Part shown: positions 1 to 8,140 of the stretch, one piece after another
Numbering within the stretch: the first letter of the stretch is position 1
How the letters are laid out: every line of letters starts with the position of its first letter
Assembly: GCA_910587085.1 (NCBI GenBank)
Contig: CAJUMC010000024.1
Coordinates: 1 to 46,995, forward strand
Direction of reading: 5' to 3'
Length of the DNA: 46,995 bases
Source: an uncultured Lachnospiraceae bacterium
GTDB lineage: Bacteria; Bacillota; Clostridia; Lachnospirales; Lachnospiraceae
Program-made: the position numbers and the translations under genes
Notes under the pieces: model-generated
Database searches by the model: none
Told to the model about the DNA's origin: nothing
Seen by the model: only the letters and a program-made list of their open reading frames with translations

Positions 1-86
1 GGAAAATCAATGGCTGTAGGCATTTTTCTTGATAGTCAACTGTCAAACTCCCGTGCGCGGAACGCCAGGGAACTGTATCGGCTGGA

Positions 87-115
87 TTGACTTTTGCAGG
101 GGGCGAAGATATAAT
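87..115 (+). promoter_or_regulatory. sigma-A-type promoter of rsmA
   Basis: The sequence has TTGACT at 87-92, a 17-base spacer and a perfect TATAAT at 110-115, 34 bases before the rsmA start. A GGAGG ribosome binding site follows at about 138-142. Bases 1-86 hold no recognisable gene. Confidence 0.85.
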
Positions 116-149
116 AGCATTATAGTAATAAATTGTCGGAGGAGTCCGA

Positions 150-1202
150 ATGGCGACATTGGGGGAAGCAAAGAATACGATTGAGGTATTGAACAAATAT
201 CATTTTATTTTCCAGAAACGGTTCGGACAGAACTTTCTGATTGATACGCATGTGCTGGAAAAAATTATACGTGCCGCGGAAATTTCCGGGGAGGATATGG
301 TGCTGGAGATCGGTCCGGGCATCGGGACAATGACGCAGTACCTGTGTGAAAATGCGCGAGAGGTGATAGCGGTTGAGATTGATAAGAATCTGATTCCCAT
401 TCTCACGGAGGATACGCTGCGCGGCTACAATAATGTGACGGTGATCAACGAGGATATTTTAAAGCTGGATCTGAACCGGCTGGTGCAGGAAAAAAACGGC
501 GGCAGGCCGATCAAGGTGGTCGCCAATCTGCCGTATTATATAACAACACCGATCATTATGGGGCTGCTGGAAAAGCATGTGCCCCTGCAGAATATTACGG
601 TAATGGTGCAGCGTGAGGTTGCGGAGCGGATGCAGGCCGGGCCGGGCGGCAAGGATTACGGTGCGCTGTCCCTCGCTGTGCAGTATTACGCCGAGCCCTA
701 TCTTGCCGCTGTTGTTCCGCCGCACTGTTTTATGCCCCGGCCGAATGTCGGCTCCGCGGTGATTCGTCTGACACTGCATCAGAAACCGCCGGTACAGGCA
801 GAAAACGAGGAATTTCTGTTTCGCCTGATCCGGGCGGCGTTCAATCAGAGAAGAAAAACTCTTGTAAATGCCGTTTCCGGCATGGATGGTGCGGAGGCAT
901 GTGAAAAGGACACAGCAAATACGGGAAAAAGGAGTAATCGGAGAAGAGCCGCGGAAAGAACAGTAGAAAGCGTAGACGAGCCGGATAACAGGGAAAGGGC
1001 TGCCGAAGATGCCGGAAAATGTGGCCGGAGCACGATAAGCCGCGAGGCAGTGCAGGAAGCGCTGAAGCAGATGGGGCTTTCTTCGACCGTGCGCGGGGAG
1101 GCACTCTCGCTGGAGGAATTTGCGCGCCTGGCAGATCTGCTTTCCTGTGCAGAAAAAAAGAATGCCGGAAGTACTTCAGCCGAAGCTGCGGCAGAGCATT
1201 AA
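150..1202 (+). CDS. rsmA: 16S rRNA (adenine1518-N6/adenine1519-N6)-dimethyltransferase RsmA/KsgA
   Basis: This enzyme dimethylates two adjacent adenines in the 3'-terminal hairpin of 16S rRNA during 30S maturation, using S-adenosylmethionine. Seen in the sequence: the family entry motif FGQNFLID at residues 25-32, the SAM loop LEIGPGIG at 52-59, the catalytic NLPYY at 126-130, and the C-terminal helical segment with FNQRRKTLVNAV near 231-242. ATG 150 follows GGAGGAG with good spacing. The protein is 350 residues, whereas family members usually have about 270-290. The excess is mainly a charged Arg/Glu/Ala-rich insertion at about residues 245-295, between the conserved FNQRRKTL block and the last helices, plus a short polar tail. 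It has its own promoter. The GNAT gene follows 165 bases downstream on the same strand. Confidence 0.95.
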   Translation: MATLGEAKNTIEVLNKYHFIFQKRFGQNFLIDTHVLEKIIRAAEISGEDMVLEIGPGIGTMTQYLCENAREVIAVEIDKNLIPILTEDTLRGYNNVTVINEDILKLDLNRLVQEKNGGRPIKVVANLPYYITTPIIMGLLEKHVPLQNITVMVQREVAERMQAGPGGKDYGALSLAVQYYAEPYLAAVVPPHCFMPRPNVGSAVIRLTLHQKPPVQAENEEFLFRLIRAAFNQRRKTLVNAVSGMDGAEACEKDTANTGKRSNRRRAAERTVESVDEPDNRERAAEDAGKCGRSTISREAVQEALKQMGLSSTVRGEALSLEEFARLADLLSCAEKKNAGSTSAEAAAEH

Positions 1203-1367
1203 ACAGAGAGGAAACAGGAAAGGGCGGGGCTGAAAAGCGGAAAGGAGCATCGGCGGCAGAGCAGCAATGCAGAAGTTCTGCGGGCGGCCGAAGCGGAAGG
1301 AACAAACCGTGTACGGGACGGTGGATAAAAGGGATTGCAGGAGAAGGAAAGAGGCGAATCAATAAAT

Positions 1368-2264
1368 ATGTTGCGATTGAAGGTATTGAAGCAGCTGAAC
1401 GGGAGAAGACGCGAAGAAGTGCGGGAGCTCGAGAATCTGTGCTGTGAGCACGACAACATCCGGGGCGGCATATTGCTTGCCGGGACGGAGGAGGACGAAA
1501 AGCCGAAATTCTTTTTGTGTTACGAAGAGGAAGCGCTTGCAGGTTTTGCAGTACTGTATCAGATGCCAGACGGCATGGCGGAGGTGTGCGGCTACATTCA
1601 TCCGGATCACCGCAGGAGACTTATGATAAAAAAGATGCTGACTGCCGTGCGCAGGGAAGCGGAAGGCGGCGGTGCAAAAGAGCTCCATTATGTCTGTGAA
1701 CCGCATCCTTCCGGGATACTTCGCGTACTTTTGCAGGAGGGGGATTGCGCATATATCTGCTCGGAGTATCTGATGGAATGGAAATATTCCTATCTTATTC
1801 AGAAAACAAACGCGCTTGAGGTGAGAAGGATCGAGGAAGCCGATGGGGAAACGGCCGCACTGCTGCTGGCGGGCGCATTTTCAATGGACGAGCCGTCGGC
1901 GGAAGAACGGATCGTCAGACTGCAGCAGGAAGGCTGCCGTTATTACGGAGCGTGGCAGAGAAACGTACCGGTCGGAATATTCTGCCTGTCGGAGAGCGAG
2001 GAGAACGTCTATGTGTTTGATTTTGCCGTGGATGGGGACTACCGGGGCAGAGGAATCGGGGAAGCACTGCTGAAGGAGCTGATTCGGATCGTGCAGGAGA
2101 AGGGACTGAGCGCGGCGAAAGAAGAGAGCAGCGCGCCGATGAAAAAAATCCGGATTCAGGTCGGCAGCAGGAACGAGAATGCGTTCCGTCTGTACCAGAA
2201 AAACGGTTTTCAGGTTATTTCACAGAGAGATTATTATCGCGTAAACGCCGGGACAGAGGAATAA
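1368..2264 (+). CDS. GNAT-family N-acetyltransferase with two GNAT-like halves
   Basis: This is a 298-residue cytoplasmic acetyl-CoA-dependent acyltransferase of unknown substrate. The C-terminal half carries the clearest GNAT signature: a beta strand VYVFDFAVDG, then the pyrophosphate-binding loop RGRGIGEALL, then NAFRLYQKNGF near the end. The N-terminal half looks like a second, degenerate GNAT fold (FFLCYEEEALAGFAVLYQ, IHPDHRRRLMIKKML), as in other tandem-GNAT proteins. I chose ATG 1368, preceded by a purine-rich GGAGAAGGAAAGAGG stretch. A TTG at 1335 would add 11 residues with no better site. Transcription should stop at the hairpin at 2279-2315, shared with the convergent ABC-F gene. The family is clear but the substrate cannot be inferred. 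Confidence 0.85.
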   Translation: MLRLKVLKQLNGRRREEVRELENLCCEHDNIRGGILLAGTEEDEKPKFFLCYEEEALAGFAVLYQMPDGMAEVCGYIHPDHRRRLMIKKMLTAVRREAEGGGAKELHYVCEPHPSGILRVLLQEGDCAYICSEYLMEWKYSYLIQKTNALEVRRIEEADGETAALLLAGAFSMDEPSAEERIVRLQQEGCRYYGAWQRNVPVGIFCLSESEENVYVFDFAVDGDYRGRGIGEALLKELIRIVQEKGLSAAKEESSAPMKKIRIQVGSRNENAFRLYQKNGFQVISQRDYYRVNAGTEE

Positions 2265-2278
2265 TAATGCTGAATGGT

Positions 2279-2315
2279 AAAAAGCAGGGAGAGAAAATTA
2301 TACTCCCTGCTTTTT
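2279..2315. terminator. bidirectional intrinsic terminator between the GNAT and ABC-F genes
   Basis: A 13-bp perfect stem (AAAAAGCAGGGAG at 2279-2291 with its complement at 2303-2315) has an 11-base loop and flanking A and T runs, so it can act in both directions. The last five sense codons and the stop of the ABC-F gene lie inside the hairpin. Confidence 0.9.
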
Positions 2316-4142
2316 CTGCGCCTCGATTTTATCCGCGAGATCATTCAGATACACCCAGCGCTCCATTTTTTCATTCAAAGTATTTTCAACGGCGTTTTTT
2401 TCCGCAGAAAGCACGGCAAGGCGGCTGTAATCGGAAGCATGTTCGTTTATCTGTGCCTCGAGTCCGGAAAGTTCTTTCTCCAGCGCAGCGATATCATCGT
2501 CGATGGTTTCATATTCCTTCTGTTCCCGGTATGTGAATTTCAGCGCGGTGCGCGGGGCTTTCCAGTCACGGGAAGAGGCAGAAGAATTTTCGTCTGTGTC
2601 TGCATCTGCGGCAGATGGTTTGCCCGCCCTTTTGCCTGCTCCGGGGAAAAGCTCCTCCGCGGGCCGGGCTGCCTGGTAATCGGAAAAATTGCCCTCGTAC
2701 TGCCGGATGATGCCGCCCGGTTCAAATGCAAAAATGCGCTGTGCAATTTTGTCCAGAAAATACCGGTCATGCGAGACAGTAACGATAATTCCCGGAAAGC
2801 TTTTCAGATAATCTTCCAGAATGGTGAGTGTCCGGACATCAAGATCATTGGTCGGCTCGTCAAGCACGAGCAGGTTCGGAGCACCCATCAGTATTTTAAG
2901 CAGATACAGCCGCCGTTTTTCTCCGCCGGAAAGCTTTGCGATCACGGAATGCTGCATTGCCCCGGTAAAAAGAAATTTTTCGCACAGCTGGGAGGCCGTA
3001 ATGGTTCCGTCGGCCGTCTGAATCAGTTCAGCCGTTTCGCGGACATAATCGATTACCTTCATTGTCTCGTCCATCGCTTCGTTTTCCTGTGAAAAATAAC
3101 CGATTTTTACAGTGACGCCGCGTTCCACCGTGCCGGAATCGGGAGTCAGCATTCCCGTCAGAAGTTTGAGCAAAGTGGATTTTCCGCAGCCGTTCGGCCC
3201 GATAATGCCGATGCGGTCGGTGGAGAGCAGGATATAGGAAAAATCACGGACACAAACTTTCTCGCCGTAGCTTTTTGATATATGGTCGAGCAGGATGGTC
3301 TTTTTGCCGAGACGGGAGGATAAGGAGCTGATTTCAACCTGCCCGTCGGCTTCGATTTTCTCCCGGTCGCGAAGCGCCTCAAAACGGGCGATATGAGCCT
3401 TCTGTTTTGTGGAACGTGCCCTTGCTCCGCGCTGCATCCATTCAAGTTCCGTGCGGAACAGGCTTTTTGCCTTGCGCTCCGTCGCGGACGCCATTTCCTC
3501 GCGCTCTGCTTTAAGCTCCAGAAAGCGGGAATAATTTGCAGTGTAGGAGTACAGCTTCCCCTTATCGAGTTCAACGATCCGGTTTGTCACGCGGTCGAGG
3601 AAATAGCGGTCGTGCGTGATAATGATGAACGCGCTGCGGCAGTTTTTCAGGTAATTTTCCAGCCATTCGGTCATGGCGCTGTCCAGATGGTTGGTCGGCT
3701 CGTCGAGCACGAGAAGCCCGGACGGCGTCAGCAGCGTCCGCACAAGCGCCGCGCGCTTTTTCTGACCGCCGGAAAGCCCGGCAGCCGAAGCATCGCAGTC
3801 TTCGATGCCGAGCGAGTTCAGCATGGCCCGCGCTTCCCCGGTAAGGTTGCGGTATTCCTGCTCTGCGGTCTGGCCGAAAACAACGTTCTCCAAAATGGAT
3901 TTGTCCGCGTCAAAGGTCGGGGTCTGCGGCAGATATGCGGTCTTCAGCGTCCTGCTCATGGTAATGTCGCCGGAATCGGGCTCCTCCAGTCCGGCAATTA
4001 TTTTAAGCAATGTTGATTTGCCCGTGCCGTTGATCCCGATCACGCCGATCCGGTCACCCTCATTGATCCCGAGGCTGATATCATTGAGCAGCATGCGGTC
4101 GGTAAAGCTTTTGCTGATATGCTCCATCGTGAGTAAATTCAT
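2298..4142 (-). CDS. ABC-F family ATPase, Uup-like
   Basis: This is a soluble protein with two ATP-binding cassettes and no membrane segment, of the type that acts on ribosomes or nucleic acid. Cassette 1 has Walker A GINGTGKST, signature LSGGQKKR and LVLDEPTNHLD. Cassette 2 has GPNGCGKST, LSGGEKRR and LVLDEPTNDLD. The inter-cassette linker contains EWMQRGARARSTKQKAHIARFE, characteristic of Uup-type members, and the C terminus is a coiled coil (KEYETIDDDIAALEKELSGLE) like the Uup DNA-binding tail. The start is ATG at 4142, with GAGAGG just upstream. A longer reading to 4274 has no support and would run into the hairpin following the upstream gene. The protein is 614 residues, normal for the group. 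A Ser/Asp-rich linker before the C-terminal coil is low complexity. Confidence 0.92.
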   Translation of the reverse strand: MNLLTMEHISKSFTDRMLLNDISLGINEGDRIGVIGINGTGKSTLLKIIAGLEEPDSGDITMSRTLKTAYLPQTPTFDADKSILENVVFGQTAEQEYRNLTGEARAMLNSLGIEDCDASAAGLSGGQKKRAALVRTLLTPSGLLVLDEPTNHLDSAMTEWLENYLKNCRSAFIIITHDRYFLDRVTNRIVELDKGKLYSYTANYSRFLELKAEREEMASATERKAKSLFRTELEWMQRGARARSTKQKAHIARFEALRDREKIEADGQVEISSLSSRLGKKTILLDHISKSYGEKVCVRDFSYILLSTDRIGIIGPNGCGKSTLLKLLTGMLTPDSGTVERGVTVKIGYFSQENEAMDETMKVIDYVRETAELIQTADGTITASQLCEKFLFTGAMQHSVIAKLSGGEKRRLYLLKILMGAPNLLVLDEPTNDLDVRTLTILEDYLKSFPGIIVTVSHDRYFLDKIAQRIFAFEPGGIIRQYEGNFSDYQAARPAEELFPGAGKRAGKPSAADADTDENSSASSRDWKAPRTALKFTYREQKEYETIDDDIAALEKELSGLEAQINEHASDYSRLAVLSAEKNAVENTLNEKMERWVYLNDLADKIEAQKKQGV

Positions 4143-4183
4143 AATTCCTCTCATTCTGCCGCCGCAGGCGGCTGCGTAAAATG

Positions 4184-4216
4184 CGGCGCCGCAGATGCAT
4201 GGAAGCTGCGGCGCCG
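4184..4216 (-). terminator. GC-rich hairpin after the solute-binding-like gene
   Basis: An 11-bp perfect stem (CGGCGCCGCAG at 4184-4194 with its complement at 4206-4216) has an 11-base loop and sits directly downstream of the stop at 4225. On the minus strand it is followed by only a short CATTTTAC tract, so it may attenuate rather than fully terminate before the ABC-F gene. Confidence 0.6.
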
Positions 4217-4224
4217 TAAGGCTT

Positions 4225-6429
4225 TTAACGGCTGGTATCGGTCGGACTGTAGTCCAGAACGCGCTGGACAGCATCCTCCGCGGACAGCTGCCCGGAAAAG
4301 AAATCGGGCAGAATGCTCAGGAAGGCGGCGTACAGCTCTGAATTTTCATCGTAAACAGCATCCGCCGCTTCCAGGCAGGAATCAAGCTGTGCAAGCTTTT
4401 CCTCCGTAAAAATTTCCGGATTCCAGCCTCTGATGACGCTCTTCTGCATCGGAATGCCCTCTCCGACGTCCGTCTGCTGTACATCATCGGAATACATGGT
4501 ACGGATAAACTCTCGGGCAGATTTCGAATTGCTGCTTCGGCTGTTGATGCCGACAATGGCACACGGCAGAAAGCGTCCCTGTGCGCCGGAAAAACTCAGC
4601 CCGGATTCCTGCAGCGCCTCCAGCAGTTCCCGGAATTCCTCCGCAGAACCGATTCTGGCAATCCCCGGACTGGAGGAATATTTCTTTGAAGAACTTTCTG
4701 CTTTCTGTGTTTTGCCGTCTTCTGCTCCTGCAGTGCTGTTATCCGGCTCTTTCTGAGCATTGTCATTCTCGGCCGCGGACTCGGTGAGACGGGCCGAAAC
4801 CTTAATCTGATTCAGTGCCTTCAGAAGAGCTTCTGCGTCGATTTCCTGGGAAGGAACAAATTCCTTTTCATAGAAGCTGCTCAGCAGGCGGGCAAGATCT
4901 TCCGGTGTGACCGAGCCGAGCGCCGGGCCTTTGCTGCTCTCCGAATATGCAGAAAGATCAGAGAGCGTGTCCATATTTTTAAGAGTGTTTTCCGTGCCGT
5001 AATTCAGAAAAATATGAAATTTGGCGGGCGTCACAAAGATTTTTGTCTGCGCCATGGCATTGGTCACATTTCCGTAGAGGTCGGCTGCCGTGTACAGGGG
5101 CTTCATCAGATCGCTGATATTTTCAAAAAAGCCGCTGTCGATATACGACGGATAGTCCAGCCGGTCGCAGACAAGAATGTCTGCTGCAGAGCCGTCCAGA
5201 ATGTCCTTCTGAATCTGCAGCCGGTACTCCTCCGGCGTCAGGGAAGGGTTGGCGTCCAGCGCCGGTTCGTAGATTACGCGCAGCGCCGGGTTGCTTTGCT
5301 GGAACGCTACGGCGGTTTCCGTGATAATCGGATTCCGGGCGTATGAGGAGATTCGGAAATCCGTGCGTTTCAGATCAGCGTCTTCTTCCTCGGTGCGTGT
5401 ATCGTACATGGTGCAGCAGGCGTTCCCGAGAATATCCCGGCCGAACATATAAAAGTTCCCGCCGGCGGAAATAAAATTCTGCTGGATGACGGAAGGACGG
5501 CCGAAAATACATTCCATGCCGGAGAGCAGCAGCTTCCATTTATTTGACGCGGCGTCAAAGGAATAGATGCCGTCCTGACAGGAAAGATAGAGTGCGCCGT
5601 CCTGCGAAAGCAGCTGGTAGTCGGGCAGCTCATACCGGGCTGCGCTTTCCGCGGGGGAGGTTTTCCGCTCCCACAGCGGGCGTTCCGCGTCCGGCATGCC
5701 GTCCGAAATGCGGTATGGAATAACCGAGTTCAGATCCTGGGAGAGCATGTAGAGATGGGTGCCGTCGGACGCCAGACTGCCTGCAGCGCCGTTTCTGCCG
5801 GAGGCATAGAGCTCTCCGCTGACAAGCGAATAAGCGTAGGAATCGCCGAGCTCGTCCGTGATGCAGATCATATTGTTGGAGATAAACATTTTTTCAATCT
5901 GGATCGGCCGGGATTCCGAATCGGTTTTGTAGAGGCCGCGGACGCCGACCCGCTCAACGCTGCCGGAGGCAGTAACACGCATAACGTCGTCGGCTTCCGG
6001 AGCAACGGTGGCGATGTTGTGCAGCACGAGATACAGTGTGCCCGTTTCTGCATAGGACATCAGGCGGATTGCTTGAGGAGTATCCGAGAAATTCTGGAGC
6101 GCCATCCAGCTGTCCTCCGACTCATCCCATTTTTTTTCGTCGTTCAGCACATATTTTTTGTAGCCCTGAACAAGAGTGCGCTCTTCGTTCATAATGATTG
6201 TGAACAGCTCCGGCCTTCCGTCCATGCCCCGCAGAAGCTGCAGATATTCTTCTCCCTGCTCCGCGTTTATGACAGGCAGAGAGATTTTCGTTTCGCGGTA
6301 GCTTCCTTGGTAAACTGGCTCCTCGCCCGTCGGCTCCGGCCGGTTTTTTATTTGAATCCCAAGATAGATGCAGGCCAGCACCATTACTGCGATCAGCGTC
6401 AGCACTGCAATTTGTTTTCCACGTCCCAT
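4225..6429 (-). CDS. membrane-anchored extracellular protein with solute-binding-protein-like C-terminal part
   Basis: This is a 734-residue exported protein. Residues about 5-25 form one hydrophobic segment (QIAVLTLIAVMVLACIYLGI) with no convincing lipobox, so it is probably an uncleaved anchor. Residues about 50-370 resemble a beta-propeller-like region, with repeated short strands such as LYLVLHNIATV, LYMLSQD and LYLSCQDGIYSFDA. From about 375 the sequence resembles family-1 extracellular solute-binding proteins: a VAFQQSNPALRVIYE start, then ILDGSAADILVCDRLDYPSYI and a FFENISDLM segment. A polar Ser/Glu/Lys insertion of about 50 residues lies within it. I chose ATG 6429 because GGAGG stands 8 bases upstream. 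No permease or ATPase genes adjoin, so transport is not established. Sensing or polysaccharide binding are alternatives. Confidence 0.7.
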   Translation of the reverse strand: MGRGKQIAVLTLIAVMVLACIYLGIQIKNRPEPTGEEPVYQGSYRETKISLPVINAEQGEEYLQLLRGMDGRPELFTIIMNEERTLVQGYKKYVLNDEKKWDESEDSWMALQNFSDTPQAIRLMSYAETGTLYLVLHNIATVAPEADDVMRVTASGSVERVGVRGLYKTDSESRPIQIEKMFISNNMICITDELGDSYAYSLVSGELYASGRNGAAGSLASDGTHLYMLSQDLNSVIPYRISDGMPDAERPLWERKTSPAESAARYELPDYQLLSQDGALYLSCQDGIYSFDAASNKWKLLLSGMECIFGRPSVIQQNFISAGGNFYMFGRDILGNACCTMYDTRTEEEDADLKRTDFRISSYARNPIITETAVAFQQSNPALRVIYEPALDANPSLTPEEYRLQIQKDILDGSAADILVCDRLDYPSYIDSGFFENISDLMKPLYTAADLYGNVTNAMAQTKIFVTPAKFHIFLNYGTENTLKNMDTLSDLSAYSESSKGPALGSVTPEDLARLLSSFYEKEFVPSQEIDAEALLKALNQIKVSARLTESAAENDNAQKEPDNSTAGAEDGKTQKAESSSKKYSSSPGIARIGSAEEFRELLEALQESGLSFSGAQGRFLPCAIVGINSRSSNSKSAREFIRTMYSDDVQQTDVGEGIPMQKSVIRGWNPEIFTEEKLAQLDSCLEAADAVYDENSELYAAFLSILPDFFSGQLSAEDAVQRVLDYSPTDTSR

Positions 6430-6466
6430 AGTGAATGCCTCCATGACTGAAAATCTCGATGCCCTT

Positions 6467-6475
6467 AGTATATCA
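6467..6475 (-). promoter_or_regulatory. possible extended -10 promoter of the solute-binding-like gene
   Basis: On the minus strand the sequence reads TGATATACT, an extended -10 element (TGn plus TATACT) 38 bases before the start codon. No good -35 hexamer is seen at the usual distance. Confidence 0.4.
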
Positions 6476-6639
6476 CACATATCTGCAAGTTACCATACAA
6501 AAAATAGAAAGAATACCTGAATTGAGGTTCTAAAAAACACGGCGGAGGCATATTGTACTGGTGAGAAGCGGACAGCTGCGCCGCGGGGCAGTTTGCCGCC
6601 GGGAATGGCAGAGGCGCCGGTCTCAGGAAGGAGTGCGGT

Positions 6640-8109
6640 ATGTCGGATTACCGGAGATGGATTTCATATATTTATTCGTATGAGAACGGTGTGAAAAAGG
6701 ACAGTGCGGGCTACGCCAGGCTTGAACTGAATAACGGAAAGATCCGGATGACAATATTTTTAAATCCCGGCAAAAGAAGCGGGAGCGCAAAGGTGTGCTG
6801 CTACAAGAGCCGCCCGGAACCGCCGACAGGTGTGTTCCTCGGGGATTTTGACCTGAGCGCCGCCGCGCCGGTATTCCGGAAGGAATGCAACGCTTCGGAC
6901 GTGGAGGGGAGCGGACTGTTTTTTCAGGAACTGAACGGGCTGATTCTTTTTGGAGATGACGGCAGCTGCCTTGCCTCCTCCTGGGAGGATGAGCCGCTGG
7001 CGCCGTGGGAGGCGGAGGAAATACGAAAGCAGCTGCAGTCCGCCGGGGATGGCCGGAAGACAGAGCCTGCATCCAAAAGCAATGAACGAGCGGAAACCAT
7101 GGCGGGGAGCGGTTCGGAGCAGGGGCCTGCAGGCAGGGGCGGAACGGTGACGGGAGCGGGAAGCGGGCAGAGTGCGGAACTTGCCGGTAGAGACAGTACG
7201 CGGGAAGAGAATGCGGGCTTCGACGGAAATGGGATGCGGGCAACACATGTCGAAGAGCGGCGGACGGAAATCGCATCCGGAAACGGGCGGAGTGCGGAAT
7301 CTGCCGCCGGAGGCGGGGCGCAGACAGCGAATGCAGACTTTGGCGGAAATGGGGTTCCGGCGGCGCATGCGGAAGAGCTACGGACAGAAATTGCGTCCGG
7401 AAGTGTGAAGAGTGCGGAATCTGCCGCCGGAAGCGGGGCGAACTCCGATAATAGGAGCCGGAATGGTTACGGGTTGCAGGCAGCAGCCGCCCGGCCGGAG
7501 GCAGAGCGTGCGGACCGGATGGAAAACGGCTCGGGAGCCGTATCTCCGGATGGACAGAAAACGGAGACTGTATTCGGCAGCGTAAAGAGAGCCGAAATGG
7601 CATCCGACGGCATTGGAGATGCCGGACCGCAGAAGGCAGTAACAGTCTCATCCGAACCGCCGGTCAGAAGGCTGACGGCGGAGGCTGCTGCTGCGGCGGA
7701 GGGCTGCCGCAACGCATGGCGTACGGAGAACAGGGAAGAACGGGTTTTTCGGTGCCTGACGCCGATGTATCCCTTTGACGACGGTGAATTCGAGCGCGGA
7801 GTGCGCATGGAGCCGCAGGATATCGGCATGCTTCCCAGGATGCTGTGGAAGCTGGCGGGAAACAGCTTTCTGCTTCATTCCTTTTATACGTATCAGCATC
7901 TGCTGTTTACGCGGAAACGCCAGAAGGGCGGGAATGTATGCTATCTTATGCTGCCTGGCGTTTACAACGAGCGCGAACAGCACATGGCGCAGATGTTCGG
8001 ATTTTCCCGATTCCGTCCGGTAAAGCGGCAGCAGCTGGAGAACGGAGCCTTCGGCTACTGGTATATGGAGGTGAAGTTTGAAAATCAGAAGGCAGATAGC
8101 TTTTTGTAA
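6640..8109 (+). CDS. Lachnospiraceae-type protein of unknown function with a tandem-repeat middle (DUF6128-like)
   Basis: This 489-residue protein has no signal peptide or membrane segment. It has two conserved-looking ends. Residues 1-130 begin with SDYRRWISYIYSYENGVKKD. Residues about 370-489 contain YPFDDGEFERGVRMEPQDIG, a PRMLWKLAGNSFLLHSFY block and a GYWYMEV end. From memory this end pair matches a family annotated DUF6128 in Lachnospiraceae, which I could not check. Between them lie about 240 residues of Gly/Ala/Ser/Glu-rich low complexity, including a 40-residue unit repeated nearly three times. The repeat is probably a disordered linker. ATG 6640 has GGAAGGAG 7 bases upstream. The function is unknown. 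Confidence 0.8.
   Translation: MSDYRRWISYIYSYENGVKKDSAGYARLELNNGKIRMTIFLNPGKRSGSAKVCCYKSRPEPPTGVFLGDFDLSAAAPVFRKECNASDVEGSGLFFQELNGLILFGDDGSCLASSWEDEPLAPWEAEEIRKQLQSAGDGRKTEPASKSNERAETMAGSGSEQGPAGRGGTVTGAGSGQSAELAGRDSTREENAGFDGNGMRATHVEERRTEIASGNGRSAESAAGGGAQTANADFGGNGVPAAHAEELRTEIASGSVKSAESAAGSGANSDNRSRNGYGLQAAAARPEAERADRMENGSGAVSPDGQKTETVFGSVKRAEMASDGIGDAGPQKAVTVSSEPPVRRLTAEAAAAAEGCRNAWRTENREERVFRCLTPMYPFDDGEFERGVRMEPQDIGMLPRMLWKLAGNSFLLHSFYTYQHLLFTRKRQKGGNVCYLMLPGVYNEREQHMAQMFGFSRFRPVKRQQLENGAFGYWYMEVKFENQKADSFL
7147..7506 (+). repeat. 120-bp in-frame tandem repeat, about three copies
   Basis: Units start at 7147, 7267 and 7387. Each encodes 40 residues around the shared cores EIASG, SAESAAG, FGGNG and HAEE. 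The first two copies are well conserved and the third decays in its second half. Confidence 0.8.
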
Positions 8110-8140
8110 AAGGGATATTGCGCAATAAGCTCCGGCCGTT

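Noticed and set aside
2274..3092. 272-codon plus-strand frame opposite the ABC-F gene
   Set aside because: Its start lies in the terminator stem and the opposite strand encodes conserved ABC cassette motifs.
6350..6429. Lipoprotein signal in the solute-binding-like protein
   Set aside because: The only cysteine in the hydrophobic segment is preceded by VLA with Leu at -2, a poor lipobox, and the hydrophobic stretch continues past it.
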